From Lactarius indigo (lineage: Eukaryota; Basidiomycota; Agaricomycetes; Russulales; Russulaceae), in assembly GCA_025766275.1 (NCBI GenBank), contig JAFKAC010000002.1, positions 1,612,001 through 1,676,000 of the forward strand: DNA of 64,000 nt. Direction: 5' to 3'. The position numbers and the translations under genes are program-made. Positions 38,269 to 49,600 of the stretch are shown here, one piece after another. The notes below the pieces were generated by a model. That model searched no databases. It saw nothing but the letters and a program-made list of their open reading frames with translations, and was not told the DNA's origin. Each line of letters opens with the position of its first letter. Position 1 is the stretch's first letter.

Positions 38269-40364
38269 ATGAGCGCAGAAAAATTCGAGAAGCCATGGAG
38301 CCCCCCCGACAGCCCGGAGAAAGGAGTTCGCTGCGCAAGAGTCTGATTTACGAGATCCACTACATGACACACTCCATCGGGGGTTGAAAGCGCGCCAAAT
38401 CTCCATGATCGCAGTAAGTCACCCGCGTACTTGGCATTGTCGCCACCTAACATTTTGTGGGGATTCATAGCTTGGCGGTGCAGTGGGCACTGGCTTGATC
38501 ATAGGCTCAGGTACCGCAGCTTGTACGAGGTGGCCCCCTTGGCATCTTACTAGGCTATTCGTTCGTCGGTCTCGTGTGCTATCTTGTCATGGTTGCCTTG
38601 GGAGAAATGGCAGCGTATCTCCCACACAAAAAGGGCTTTGCGGGATATGCTGCCCGGTTCGTCGACCCTGCGTTCGGTTTTGCGCTCGGTTGGAACTATC
38701 TCATGAAGTACTTGATCGTGACACCAAATAACATCAACGCGGCTGGTGCGGTGATCCAGTACTGGACGAGGCACGTGCACATTGCTGTCTGGATGGGTAA
38801 GCTTTCCTTGGCCAAAAAAGGATCAGTGACTGAACATTTCCGACACCAGTGATCTTCATATTATTTAGTGGGTGCTAAGTCCGTTGTTCCTCCGGTGGCA
38901 CAGCTAATGGCTTCGCAGTTGCTTGTATTAATTTACTCGGTGTCCGAGTCTTCGGAGAGCTTGAGTTTTGGTTCAGCAGTATCAAAGTGGTGACACTTAT
39001 CGGGCTGCTCTTAATGGGCATCATCATTGACCTCGGTGGCAACCCACATCATGACCGAATTGGCTTCCGTTATTGGAAACACCCAGATGGGCCTATGGGC
39101 TCGTATTTGCTCTCGCACGTGCACAACCCCCACCTTGCCATTTTCCTCGGCTTTTGGAGCACGCTCACCAACGCGTTGTTTGCATACATTGGCACGGAAC
39201 TAATCGGTGTGACAGTGGGTGAGGCACAGAATCCTCGTAAGAACATCCCGATTGCCATCCGGAGGACGTTCATGCGGATCGTGGTGTTCTACATTGGTGG
39301 CGTCTTCGTCATTGGGCTCCTCGTTCCTAGGACAAACAATGTAAGACATGGTAACTGGAAGGGCAGGATACTTTGACTGATAGCTTTGCGTCAAGGACCT
39401 GTTCGTTGCCAACAAGTCGAAGACTGGCGCCGCTGCTTCGCCATTCGTGGTCGGTGGGTGCAGATCTGAGCCTCCGTCTCCTCAGTGAAGTTGACCCATA
39501 GTGCAGCCACTACTCTGGTCGGAATCAAGGTCCTGAATCACATTATCAATGCAGCAATTCTCATCTTCGTGTTGAGCGCCGCCAATTCCGACTTGTATAT
39601 CGGCTCGCGCACCCTTTACGCACTTGCGAATTGAGGGAAAGGCGCCTCGGATCTTCCGCAGAGTGAACCGTATGGGCGTGCCGTGGCCAGCGCTCCTCTT
39701 CTGCACGGCATTCTGTTCCCTGGTCTTCTTGAACGTGCATTCATCCAGCCAGAAAGGTAAGGAGAAACTATGTTTCTTTTGATGTCCACCTCGCTCTGAC
39801 ATCTTCTTGGACAGTGTTCGGTTGGTTCGTCAATCTGGTTTCAACTTTCGGTGCCATCACGTGGATGTGTATCTGTTACTCGCATATGTAAGGCGCTTTG
39901 ATGATATCGTTCCTTCGTGGTGTCTGATGTGGCTTCAGACGCTTTATGAAGGCCCTGAAGGCTCAGGGCATCTCGCGTGATTCACTCCCATACAAGGCGC
40001 CTCTGCAGCCATTTGGCTCTTGGTTCGCTTTGATCTCTACGGGAATAATAACCCTTTTCAAAGGTCAGAGCTCTTCTAATTTGTATTTCACGATGCTCAA
40101 GGGATGTGTTGCCGTCCTCCAGGATTTGATACCTTCATACCATTCACCAAGGATACGTTTGTGACGTCATACATTGGTCTGCCGACCTTTGTACTGTGCT
40201 GGGGTGGTTATAAGTTATATTACCGTACATCAGTCATCCCACCCGAAAAAGTAGATCTAATTACTGGGAAACGGGAGATTGACGAAGAGGAGGAACGGTT
40301 TGTCGCGGACGAGGAAGCAAAAGGTCCCCAATCACTGAGACGACGGATATGGGACAATTTGTAA
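38269..40364 (+). CDS. Amino acid permease, fungal YAT family
   Basis: This is a 12-helix APC-superfamily proton symporter importing amino acids at the plasma membrane. It starts MSAEKFEKPWSPPDSPEK. The first helix holds the substrate-binding glycine motif LGGAVGTGLIIGSG. Later landmarks are GEMAAYLPHKKGFAGYAARF, GWNYLMKYLIVTPNNINAAG, ELEFWFSSIKVVTLIGLLLM, TELIGVTVGEAQNPRKNIP and FGAITWMCICYSHIRFMKAL. The cytosolic tail EEEERFVADEEAKGP ends at IWDNL. Introns of about 50 bases occur throughout. Three one-base frame breaks interrupt otherwise perfect family sequence: near 38320 (SPEK to KEFAAQESDLRDPLHDTLH), near 38523 (GTA to RGGPLGILLGYSF) and near 39630 (LA to IEGKAPRIFRR). Assembly indels are the likely cause, but a pseudogene cannot be excluded. 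Confidence 0.88.
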
Positions 40365-40768
40365 CCGATCGGGTCATGCGTAATCTGACTTATCTAAAGC
40401 TTACACATTGCTTGAAATGGGCAGGTTTTTCCCAATGAGGATGTCAGCAGAGCAGACTTGAAAGACCAACGCGTACGAACCAACTGATGACGCTCCTGGC
40501 ACATCGCGTCCGTTCCCCCTAGCGTCATTTATCGCGAACTGGCCTGCCTCGCAGCCTGTAGCATATATCTAGGTGCTTTAAAGGGCCTTTTTTCGGGATA
40601 TGTAGGCAAAGACTCGACGTTCGACCCAAGTTCGACCCAATGTCTGTGTCGTTGCCTACGTGATTCGCTGTACGTATGAGAGATATGGTAATCTTGCTTA
40701 CGCAGCGTGAGACGCGTGAGGTCTCTTCGGTATAAAGAATCGCCTGTGAATGAGGTCAGCGTAGGTCA
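40365..40768 (+). promoter_or_regulatory. Permease 3' flank and pirin promoter with TATA box
   Basis: There is no gene. TATAAAG at 40731-40737 is the only clear element. It lies just 38 bases before the first pirin ATG (40769) and about 200 before the second (40928). Transcripts could therefore start around or after the first ATG. Confidence 0.5.
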
Positions 40769-42321
40769 ATGAGCCCGACTTGGCGTCCTCTGACCAAGAC
40801 TGGTGTTGGTATATTAACCCTTCTCGTCGTCGTTGCCTCGTTGCTGTTCAATTTCTCGCGTCCGGACTACACCTTACCCTTATCTCCATCACCCATCGAT
40901 ACTACCGATTTCTCTTCGACTAGCACTATGGCCGCCGTATCTAGAAACATGGTGAAGAAGGTCCTCTCGCTAGGAAACCTCAGAGGTGCTTGTGTTCTTT
41001 CTCCGGCACTAGTGTAGTCACTGAAGGTTTACCACAGGGAGCCGGCGCAGTCGTCCGCCGATCGATAGGCTCCATGCAGCTGCGAAACCTGACGCCTTTC
41101 CTCATGCTTGATCATTTCCACATCGCCAAGGGTGCAGTGCGTTATGTTTCCTGTTCCTACTGCCACCAGGCGCTGATATCCGGTCAGGGCTTCCCTGATC
41201 ACCCGCACCGTGGCCAAGCTACTGTCACCTACATTATGCAAGGCGCGAGCAAACACGAGGATTCGGCGGGTCATTCAGGGTATCATTCGGGAGGGCGGCG
41301 TCCAGTGGATGTGCGCAGTACGTCCTTTCTTCCTTCCGTGCTGCAAGCCATAAGCCTAACCCCTTCCTTACAGGGTCGCGGAAGTAAGTAGTTTGAAAAC
41401 CCAAACGAGCTCGTCCACTGATCTTTCTTTCCAGTCATCCATGCTGAGATGCCCGTCAGCGAGCCTGGAAAGCCCGAGCCTCGCGGACTCCAGCTTTGGG
41501 TTGATCTACCCAAACAATACAAGATGGCTGAGCCTTCGTACCAGGACCTTGAACCAGAAAAGTAGGCGGTGAACTCGCGAAATTCACGACCGTATTGACT
41601 CCTTGCGTTTTCTAGCATCCCGAGCGCGTTCCCGGAAGGTCCCGATGGTCCCGAGATTCGCGTGATCAGTGGCAAGAGTCATGGGCACGAATCGCCTGTG
41701 CGCCCACTTGGCGGATGCTGGTACTTCCATGCCAAGTTCAAGCGGCCGGGTAAAATCTTCCAAGACCTGCGTACGTAGTCTTCGTCAAGATCTTTTCCTC
41801 CAGTTCTCCAACCTCACCTGCGATCGAACCCCTAGCTGCCGGTTGGACTGCGTTTATCTACAGTAAGTGATCGTCCGTCTGTCGGCCAAATCCGAGGCGC
41901 TGATGATCGTGGATAGCACTAAATGGAAAGATCACCTGTTGGCGACTCGAAGACACGCACGACCCGTTCCATACGCTAGTTCTGTCTGCGAATGGCAACG
42001 AGACTGGCATTTCCGTTTCCGCCTTGGAGAACGACACCGACTTCGTATTGGTATGATTAGGACTCACGTTGGTACAACTGGTCTCCGTGCGCTGATACTC
42101 TGATCGACAGATCGCCGGAGAGCCGCTCGATCAGCCAGTCGTGCAATATGGCCCGTTTGTAATGACGACGAAGGAAGAGATCCAGAAGACATTCATGGAC
42201 TGTAAGTGCCTGTGTGGCAACGACTGCACCAAACCGGACTAATCACACACCTCTAGATCGTACGGGCCAGAACGGCTTTGAAAAAGCCCATGTATGGAAG
42301 AGCAAGATTGGTGGTCTCTGA
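40769..42321 (+). CDS. Pirin-like iron-binding cupin with a hydrophobic N-terminal extension
   Basis: Pirins are bicupin non-haem iron proteins with regulatory or quercetinase-like activity. The core is intact: [20 protein letters not shown], then the metal-ligand motifs [14 protein letters not shown] and [44 protein letters not shown], the second cupin [20 protein letters not shown], and the end [15 protein letters not shown]. The human ligands (two His, then His and Glu) are all conserved. Unusually, the open frame begins 53 codons before the normal start [20 protein letters not shown], and that extension contains [18 protein letters not shown], a good membrane segment. Which ATG is used is open. 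The junction near 40987-41015 (NLRG to GTSVVTEG) is unclear and may hold an indel. Confidence 0.88.
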
Positions 42322-42764
42322 CCCACGAGCATATCTTAGATGGGTCCTTGTAGAGTCTTGATCGTACGATACGATTACGCACGTGACTTACTGTACTGTA
42401 TCTCATTGTTTCGGACTGACATGAATGGACTGAATGCCATCGTCACTTACTATTTTCATTGAGACTCAATACCACGACGGCCCGTCCAAGAGGCGAGCAA
42501 TACAGTTCATCTACTGCGATACGTCCTTGCGTATACCCCTATGCAATGTGCTTGTCGGAAGGCGAGGAAGCAATGCGTATACCACAAGGTGCGAGTCTGG
42601 GCCGCCAGGACTTGCTGGATGCGCACCTTAAACCTCTTCCTTTGACCTCATTGAAAACATGAGCGAAACAATGCACAACAAAGATTTATTCAGCATGTTA
42701 ACCGCTCTCTGCATTTCAGTTACTACACATGAAGAACGGGGGGACCCATGGGACATGGTGAGTT
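42322..42764. other. Convergent 3' spacer between pirin and NSA1
   Basis: No gene is supported. It contains TTACTGTACTGTAT near 42389-42402, one of the recurring TACTGTAC-type words. Confidence 0.4.
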
Positions 42765-44300
42765 TCACTTGGGGCCCTTCCGTCTGCGGTGGACCTGGGG
42801 CTCGCCTTCGTCTCCGCTGTCCTCTGCCACCTGCATGCTCTCCCATACGTCGGCGTCGCTATCCTCGCTATCGGCCTCCGCACCATCCTGCCGCATTCCG
42901 TCTCCATGATGATCTGCGTCCTCGCCCGCGACCTCGTCCCAGACGACGCACGTCGGTATGCTCTTCATGTACACCTTCTCCAGCACCGTGCCCTTGTTGT
43001 GTTGGGGTTGGCCGGCTTCAGCAGGAGGCGGGTACGTGCTGTGCACGCGCGCATAGCGATCGAGCGCCGTGGAGGCGAGCCCAGTGGGGCTTGGGGCCAT
43101 GGACGTGACGGCCCCTGCGATGCCTTGGCAAACGTCGTGTAAGAGTCAGCTCGGAGGGGCTAGTGCACGCGCTGGGTGGGGAGTACCTTTGTAGCCGTAT
43201 ACAACGCGCCCGTTACGTGCGTCGACGGCGAATAAGCTGCTCATCTGGTCCGAAACGAATACCTTCGCTGGATGGATGCGCGTTAGACAGGTTAATCGGA
43301 GAAAAAAAGGGGGGGAAGGGTGCCGCACTGGTCGTTGTGCCCTTTCGCAACAGCGCCGATCCCGTTGCCCTTGCAGATCTGCTTCCACTCGGCCACAGGT
43401 TTGCGTGCTGCGCGCGTGTCGTATCGGCGCACATTGCCGCGCTGCGTGCCGGCGACAAGATGCTGAGGCGTAGAGAGGTAGCTGATGCACGTGTTATGTA
43501 CGGGCTGCCGCAGGCTCAGGGAGTCGTTCGCGACCTACAACCAAGGGATGGGGGTGAGCAGGGGTCGAGCGACAGGGTGATCACCACGACGTGCGTTTTT
43601 CGCTCGCCACAGCTCTCCGGGAAGGAGATCGTTGCCTCGTTTCCGCTTCTTGGTGCCTTCTGGTTGGGGAGTAGGTTGCTTTGGCGCGAAGGCAGCCTCG
43701 AGGTCCCAGACGGACAGCTCCACCTCGTCGCCTCCATAGGAGAACGTCTTCCCGTCGGGTGCGAGGCGCCATTCACACAGACGCATGGGCAAGAATGCAG
43801 TTTGCGATTCCGCATCGTGCTCTCCAAGCGGTGTGAGGCGGAGGGCTCCGTTTGAAGTAGACGAATATACCCCACTGAGAGTTAAGGATTCAGGGAACCG
43901 CAAGACTGAGGAGTTATGAACGACATACGCGTCTGCCGCAACTAATCCGATGTATTTTTGGCCAGAGGTTAGACGAGGTTCGGTCCACTCGCGTAAAAGC
44001 TCCAAACCATCAGGTTTCAACTGAGAGACAGAAGCAGACCCGTCAGCGCATGCGATCCGCGAGCTTTTCTTCAAAATCAGTAAGGCTGAGAACAGTCTCA
44101 CAGAGGATGGATTGAACACGTACTAGCTGACCGTCTGTTGGCGAGGTCGAAACGGCGATCTTTTGCACCGCGCGACGTTTTCCTTTGCTACTTCCATCAT
44201 AAAGCGTCACTACAGTCACTTTTGAATCTGCCTTTGATGCGGGGAGGTAAGTCAATGCCTTGATGTTGCCCAACTCGTCTCCAGAGAAAAAGCGAGGCAT
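42765..44300 (-). CDS. NSA1: Ribosome biogenesis protein NSA1 (WDR74-like WD40 protein)
   Basis: NSA1 is a seven-bladed WD40 factor on early nucleolar pre-60S particles, released by the AAA-ATPase Rix7/NVL. It starts MPRFFSGDELGNIKALTYL. Blades include LREWTEPRLTSGQKYIGL, LCEWRLAPDGKTFSYGGDE, SVWDLEAAF, the family motif VRRYDTRAARKPVAEWKQ, FAVDARNGRVVYGYKG, an intron (about 43101-43160), IAGAVTSMAPSPTGLASTAL and DRYARVHSTY. The propeller is followed by KVYMKSIPTCVVWD, a conserved link to an acidic tail (EDSDADVWESMQ) ending RRRKGPK. This matches the WDR74 order closely. It is head to head with RMD5, 127 bases away. No firm frame break was seen. Confidence 0.9.
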
Positions 44301-44427
44301 GTGTGAAGATGAAATGAAAAATCGCGACCGGGATTAAGTCGGGCCGAAATGATGACGCGGTGACGGAAGCGGAAGCGCACTCCGGAAACCCCACACGCGA
44401 CGACGACGACCAAGTGACGCGGACGAG
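44301..44427. promoter_or_regulatory. Divergent NSA1/RMD5 promoter
   Basis: The 127 bases between the two starts hold both promoters. Next to NSA1 lies GATGAAATGAAAAATC (44308-44323), which looks like the yeast ribosome-biogenesis PAC and RRPE words run together. Use in this fungus is inference. GC-rich ACGCGG words lie on the RMD5 side. Confidence 0.45.
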
Positions 44428-45876
44428 ATGGACGCAACTCTCAAAGAGCTCGACAAGCTTCAGCACCTAACTTCCGATTTACCGTCCACGAATAAAAGCA
44501 AGACCCCCGCGATACAGGACTCGCTCAACTCACTTCTACAGACCTTGCACGCACAAAAGAAACGGCTCGAGGCAGGCATTGCTTCCGAGGCCGATTTGGC
44601 AACGCTCGCAAAGACGGTAGAGTCGAGGAAGAAGGAGATCGACGATCGTCAGAAAGAAATTTACAACAGCCTGGCTAGATACGGGAAGGCACTGGATAAG
44701 GTGTGTGTGGTGTTCTGGTGCTGCGATGTCCGAGCTGATGGGTCCACCATTGACGCAGAGATTTACGACACCACTTCCAACTTATGAACCTCTCTTCGCA
44801 TCTGACGATGGGCAGAAGGCGTTAGAGCACGTTATTGCCATGCATTTACTCAGGACGGGACGGTTTTCCACAGCGGAGACGTTCATTGAGGTGTGTCATT
44901 GCGTCGTGTGTCACAACAGACACCACGTTAAACCCAAAATCAAGGAGTTTGGGGTTGACCTTCCAGCAGGGCGACAGTCTCAATTCGTGGATTTGTACCG
45001 AATATTGGTAGCCTTGCGAAACAAAGACATCAAACCTGCCTTGGTAGTACGTGCCCTGCTTTTTGACCGGGACACCTATACCTCCTTACCGCCACGCTGT
45101 TTGCAGGTGGGTGGAACATAACCGCGACTTTTTACGTTCTCGCTCCTCGTCTCTCGAGTTCTATCTCCATCGATCCGAGTATCTCCGCCTTCTCCTTAAA
45201 CCCGACCCGTCAGAACAATCGAAAGCTATTCAGTATGCCACTAAATACCTACGGCCGTTCTTCTTGACGCACACGAACGAATTCAAGCGTCTAATGGCTT
45301 GCTTGATCTTCCTCCCTAAGGAGCGCATGCAGAAATCTCCGTACGAGGACCTCACCTCGGACACTATTCCATCTCGATCTCGAGAATATGTTTGCGACGG
45401 AGTTTAGCGCAAGCTTGGGAATGAGCAAACAACCGCCATTGAGAGTCGTGGGGGACATTGGCGGTGGTGGTGCTCTAGCAAAGATTGAGAAAGGGAGGAA
45501 GATAATGAGGGAGAGGAAGAGCGAGTGGAGCCAGTCCGATGAACTACCAGTGGGCACCCTTTTCTCGCGTCTCAGTATCGTTCACTAATTTGCGCGCCCG
45601 CAGATTGAAATACCCTTACCTCCTGAAAACAGATACCATTCGGTGTTCGCGTGCCCAGTATCGAAAGATCAGTCCACGGAACAGAACCCCCCGATGATGA
45701 TGAGCTGTGGGCATGTTGTTTCTAAAGACAGCTTACAAAAGCTGAGCAAGATAAACGGGTTAGTCGTACGCTTTCTATATTTCGGTCCTCGTCGTTAACC
45801 GGATTCTAGCCGCGTGAAGTGTCCGTATTGCCCTGTGGAATCTACGGTGTCTGAAGCATTGCGTGTACATTTCTGA
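44428..45876 (+). CDS. RMD5: GID/CTLH ubiquitin ligase RING subunit RMD5/GID2
   Basis: With GID9, GID2 forms the catalytic RING pair of the GID ligase, which in yeast degrades gluconeogenic enzymes. It starts [20 protein letters not shown] with a long helical region. LisH-like [24 protein letters not shown]-like [20 protein letters not shown] and [20 protein letters not shown] come next. The CRA part is [20 protein letters not shown]. After a last intron (near 45547-45601) comes [20 protein letters not shown], then the atypical [21 protein letters not shown] and [10 protein letters not shown], ending near ALRVHF. The zinc ligands are incomplete, as is normal for this family. A one-base frame break near 45367 separates PYEDLTSDT from [18 protein letters not shown]. 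Confidence 0.92.
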
Positions 45877-46033
45877 CTGAATTATTGTTCGCTGTACATT
45901 TGTACATTAGTTGTAATAACAGCACGATCCGTTTTTCCAGTACAGTAGGGGTTAGTACAGCAGATTTGTAGAGACAACCGTCAAGTCGTTGTGGGCATAC
46001 GAATGCGCCCGGCGTAGGCAGTTTGGCGTCGCT

Positions 46034-46057
46034 GTTTACACAGTGTACAGTGTAAAC
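46034..46057. repeat. Perfect inverted repeat next to the bacterial-like fragment
   Basis: GTTTACAC (46034-46041) and GTGTAAAC (46050-46057) flank an 8-base loop. It lies 12-25 bases from the left end of the PAS/EAL-like fragment and may mark a junction or a 3'-end signal. Confidence 0.6.
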
Positions 46058-46068
46058 GTCACGCACAC

Positions 46069-46570
46069 TCGGACTGTCCGTGATCAGACGAGGAGGTCAT
46101 CTGCCCGTCCTCCCAGCACAGGAGGGCCTCGGACGCCGAGATGCGACCCGTCTCGAGGTTGAGGATTCGGCTGGTAGTGCACAGCGCATCTCGTCAGCGT
46201 TCGAGGGGACGGAAGCGCTCCTTCGACTCCACAAGCTCGCACTGGCGGCGAACGTGCTCGGGGATGTCGCGCACCGTGACAATGAAGCCGCCAACCGCGG
46301 GATCGTCGGCGAGGTTCGAAATCGTCGTCTCGACCGTGATGACCGCGCCCGAGGCGCTCCGCAGTGTCATAATCCGCGAGCTGCAGGCTCGCCGCCCGAC
46401 GCAATCGCAGTCTGCACGATGGCGTCGCGCTCGGCGGGCTCGAGGAGCAGTCATCAAATCGAGGCCGACGAGCTCGGTGACCGGTCGTTCGAGCATCCAT
46501 GCGACGACCTGCTCCTCGAGTGTGCACGAATCAGCTGGGCGAACAATTGGCACATGGCTGCCCAACTCAG
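46069..46570 (-). pseudogene. Bacterial-type PAS-PAS-EAL signalling protein fragment
   Basis: On the minus strand this GC-rich stretch gives a PAS-domain end (ERPVTELVGLDLM, ERDAIVQTAIASGGEPAA, RIMTLRSASGAVITVETT, ISNLADDPAVGGFIVTVRDI), the typical linker into a second PAS (RRQCELVESKERFR), and then, after a gap, the start of an EAL cyclic-di-GMP phosphodiesterase domain: NADEMRC, VHYQP, LNLETGRISASEALLCWEDG. The EAL motif itself (SEALLCW) is visible. The pieces lie in different frames, with at least four one-base changes, and the rest of the EAL domain is missing. Fungi do not normally have EAL domains. It lies between the 3' end of RMD5 and the 5' end of SFI1. It may be a relic of transfer, contamination from associated bacteria, or a chimeric join. 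It is not expected to work. Confidence 0.6.
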
Positions 46571-46692
46571 GTAAGACCTAGAAATGAGCACCTCGGGATT
46601 AAACACAGATTGGATGGTAACGAGAACTCGAGTGGGACTGTGGTAGTCCGACGCGTTCACGTGGCGCTAAACAAGACGCGTCTCTCGTGCTC

Positions 46693-49600
46693 ATGTTCCC
46701 ATGTCCAACCATTTCGCGCCCGTCCGTTCCTCGACACCGCCTAACAGCTACACTACCACCCTCGGCCAACGCTCAGCCATCTCAGATGTATCTCGCTTCT
46801 TCGGCTCTTTCGGCACCAGAACTTGCGAAACTTACCCCCGACGAGGTCGAATTCCTCGACGCCGTTATAAGTCGTGCGCCACCCTCTGCGACAACTTTCA
46901 TCCACATCTTCAAGGCCTACAACGACGTTATCAGCGAACGCGGGTTAGATGCAGAAAACGAGGTTGATTACTACAAAAAACTACTCAAGATTGGTACTCT
47001 CAAAGGTGAGAATTGGGCATCTAAATGGCGCACCGTCAGAGCGCAGAACGGATATACCGAGGCTTCTATACCCTCGAGGTCGAAAATTACCTCTTCGTAA
47101 ACCTATTTCTACACCTACGCCTCCCCCACGGGTCCGAACCCAGACCCACTTGCCTTCGTCCAAAGCTGCTCCAGATACCCCACGTCCTCAAACTTCTACT
47201 GCTCGCTTGTTACAACGTCTCAAAACATTGCAGCGCGAGGAACCCGTCGAACCTTCCGACTCTGCCCCTGACGATCTTCTCAGCCAGACTGACATAACCG
47301 ATGCGGGGACCGACTCAGTTGCTGCACGCGGAACCTCCCCCGGCGTGCGGACGCTCTTCATCTGAACTCACGGCCGACGGCAACAACACCCTCGGTCTAG
47401 ATATCGGAGCTACGTCCACCTACCCACCCTCCTCCACATTAGCACCCAGCAAGGCCACCGGATGGCGCTGGTCAGAACGTGATCTGGATATCGAGAAATC
47501 GGTCCCCTTCTTGACAAGTACACCGACACTACCAACCTACAAATTGGCTCCGCGGCCTACCCCAGCTTCAATTGTACAGAAAATCTCGAATTCACTACCT
47601 ATGAATTCTACCCCCCGCAGACCACCTGCTGATCTGCGCACCCCCAAGCAACCTGCCGCATACGAAGATGAAGCGTGGAATAAAATCCGCGTAGCGCAGG
47701 ACGAAAGGACAGCGGACCGGTTCCGTAACGCGCGACTGCTTCAGCGGTGTCTCGACGTGTGGAAGCAGGGTCACGATTGGGTAGCCGTACGTCCTTCCTT
47801 CTTCGCCTCCGCGGATATCCCCCAATCAATAACAAACCATTCTCTTCGTAGACAACTACAGTTCAAATCGCACATGCGCGTGACACGTTCGTGCTCCGCG
47901 TCGCTATCCACAAGTGGCGCGCTGCGCTGCAGCATCAGCGGGAGCGAGCGGCGCATGCAGATGCTCTCGCCAAGGCACATTGTCAGAAGGCGACGCTGGT
48001 ACGTTGGCACGCGCACTTGCAGGAGAGACAGAAAGCTGCGTGGCGCGCCGACATGCGCACGCGCATGCAGACAGTGCGAAGTCTGCGCGATGCAGCGCTG
48101 CGGAGGGATACATGGGCGCACTGGCGGCGATTGTACCAGAGTCGCCTTTTGCAACAGCGCGTCGAGGTGCGTCTAGTTGAGCGCTGCCTGGTAGCGATGG
48201 AGGGGTAAGCTGCGCGAGACGGAGGCCTTGAAGGGGAGGGCGGACGAATTTGCGGCGATGAAGGAAGGGAAGGTTGTTGATCGGTGTTGGGACTCTTGGA
48301 GAAGAGCAGCAGAACTGAAGAGCGCGGAACGCGTCATATCGGAAAGGGTTGGGGCACGCATAGTGAGGGAATCCGTGGTGTACTTGGCGGCAGCGAACGT
48401 ACGCGCGACCGTAGTGCCTTCCTTACGGGAGCATTTACTAATTCAGCTTCTGCAGACGTGAACAACAGAGAGGCGGACGCGCTTCACGATGTTGCCGTCA
48501 AACGGTTTGCATTCAATCTGTGGAAGGAATGCCTATGATCGGATACTAGGTGAGTCTCTCGACCATGATTACATGTGTCGGAATAACCTGTACCCTAGGC
48601 GTTGGAACGTCGAGCCGACAAACAAATTGCCCGCCAAGAAGGCGCTCTGGTACGGGCCGTCGTCAGAGTGTGGAAAGCCCACTGAACGCGGCCATCTCTT
48701 AGAACGTGTCCAACATGCCAGAGTACTTCGGCAAGCTTGGGAGGCTTGGAAGAGGCGTTTACGGCAGTCAGAGAGATCTTGAAGGTTTGCTATCCCTACT
48801 GCTCATTGTTTCACCTATATTCACCCTCGTCGTTCGCCACAACAAGCCGCCGCGCTAGCCTTTGCTCAGCGTTCCCAAGTCCATGCTCACTTCTTCCACA
48901 CTCCGGTTTTGGCAAAGGACGCTTTGCCACAAAACAAGGCGCGCATGCCTTTGCAGTGCAATATGCCAATGCACAACTACAGTACCGCGTCCTCTTCAAT
49001 TGGCGTGTACAGTTACGTGCGCATGTGAAGCATTTCCGTCAGGCTAAGATCCTCGAGAAGTACTTCGTGGTGAGACGGGCCTGGAAAATGTGGATGGAGA
49101 GGGCGGTGGAGCGCGGGAGGGAGAAGCGGCTGAAGGAATGGGACAAAGGAAGAGCAGGAAAGTTTTTGCTGGTACGTCGGAAGTTATGCTCAGGCGCGCG
49201 ACTTTATGTTGAGGTCCTTTGGTTTGTAGGTTGGAAAGAGAAGGCATTGAGGCAGCGCCGCCATCGAGTTGCCGAACAGCAAATCCAGAGTCGCGCTAAC
49301 ACGGTAATGCTCTCTTGGGATTTCGATTCTGACACTCGTTCTCATCGGCCTGCTTTGCATACAGCGCGTGCTGAAGGATGCTCTCAACCATTGGACCAAT
49401 TGCATCATCGCGGTAAAGCTCCGTGAATTGGAAGTCGTACAACGGAGGAATAAAGCAATTGTTTTGTAAGTGAATCAATCCTATCACGCCTGACGTGAAA
49501 CTTGACAGTTTCCTGCGTACATGCAGATCTGCTTTCTGCAAGTGGAAGAAAGTGTGCATCCGCCATGTGGAAGAGCTGGGCCTTATGGAAAGCTATCAGG

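Noticed and set aside
43163..43855. Long plus-strand reading frame of about 230 codons
   Set aside because: It lies opposite NSA1, whose WD40 blades and introns are clear; the plus-strand product shows no domain.
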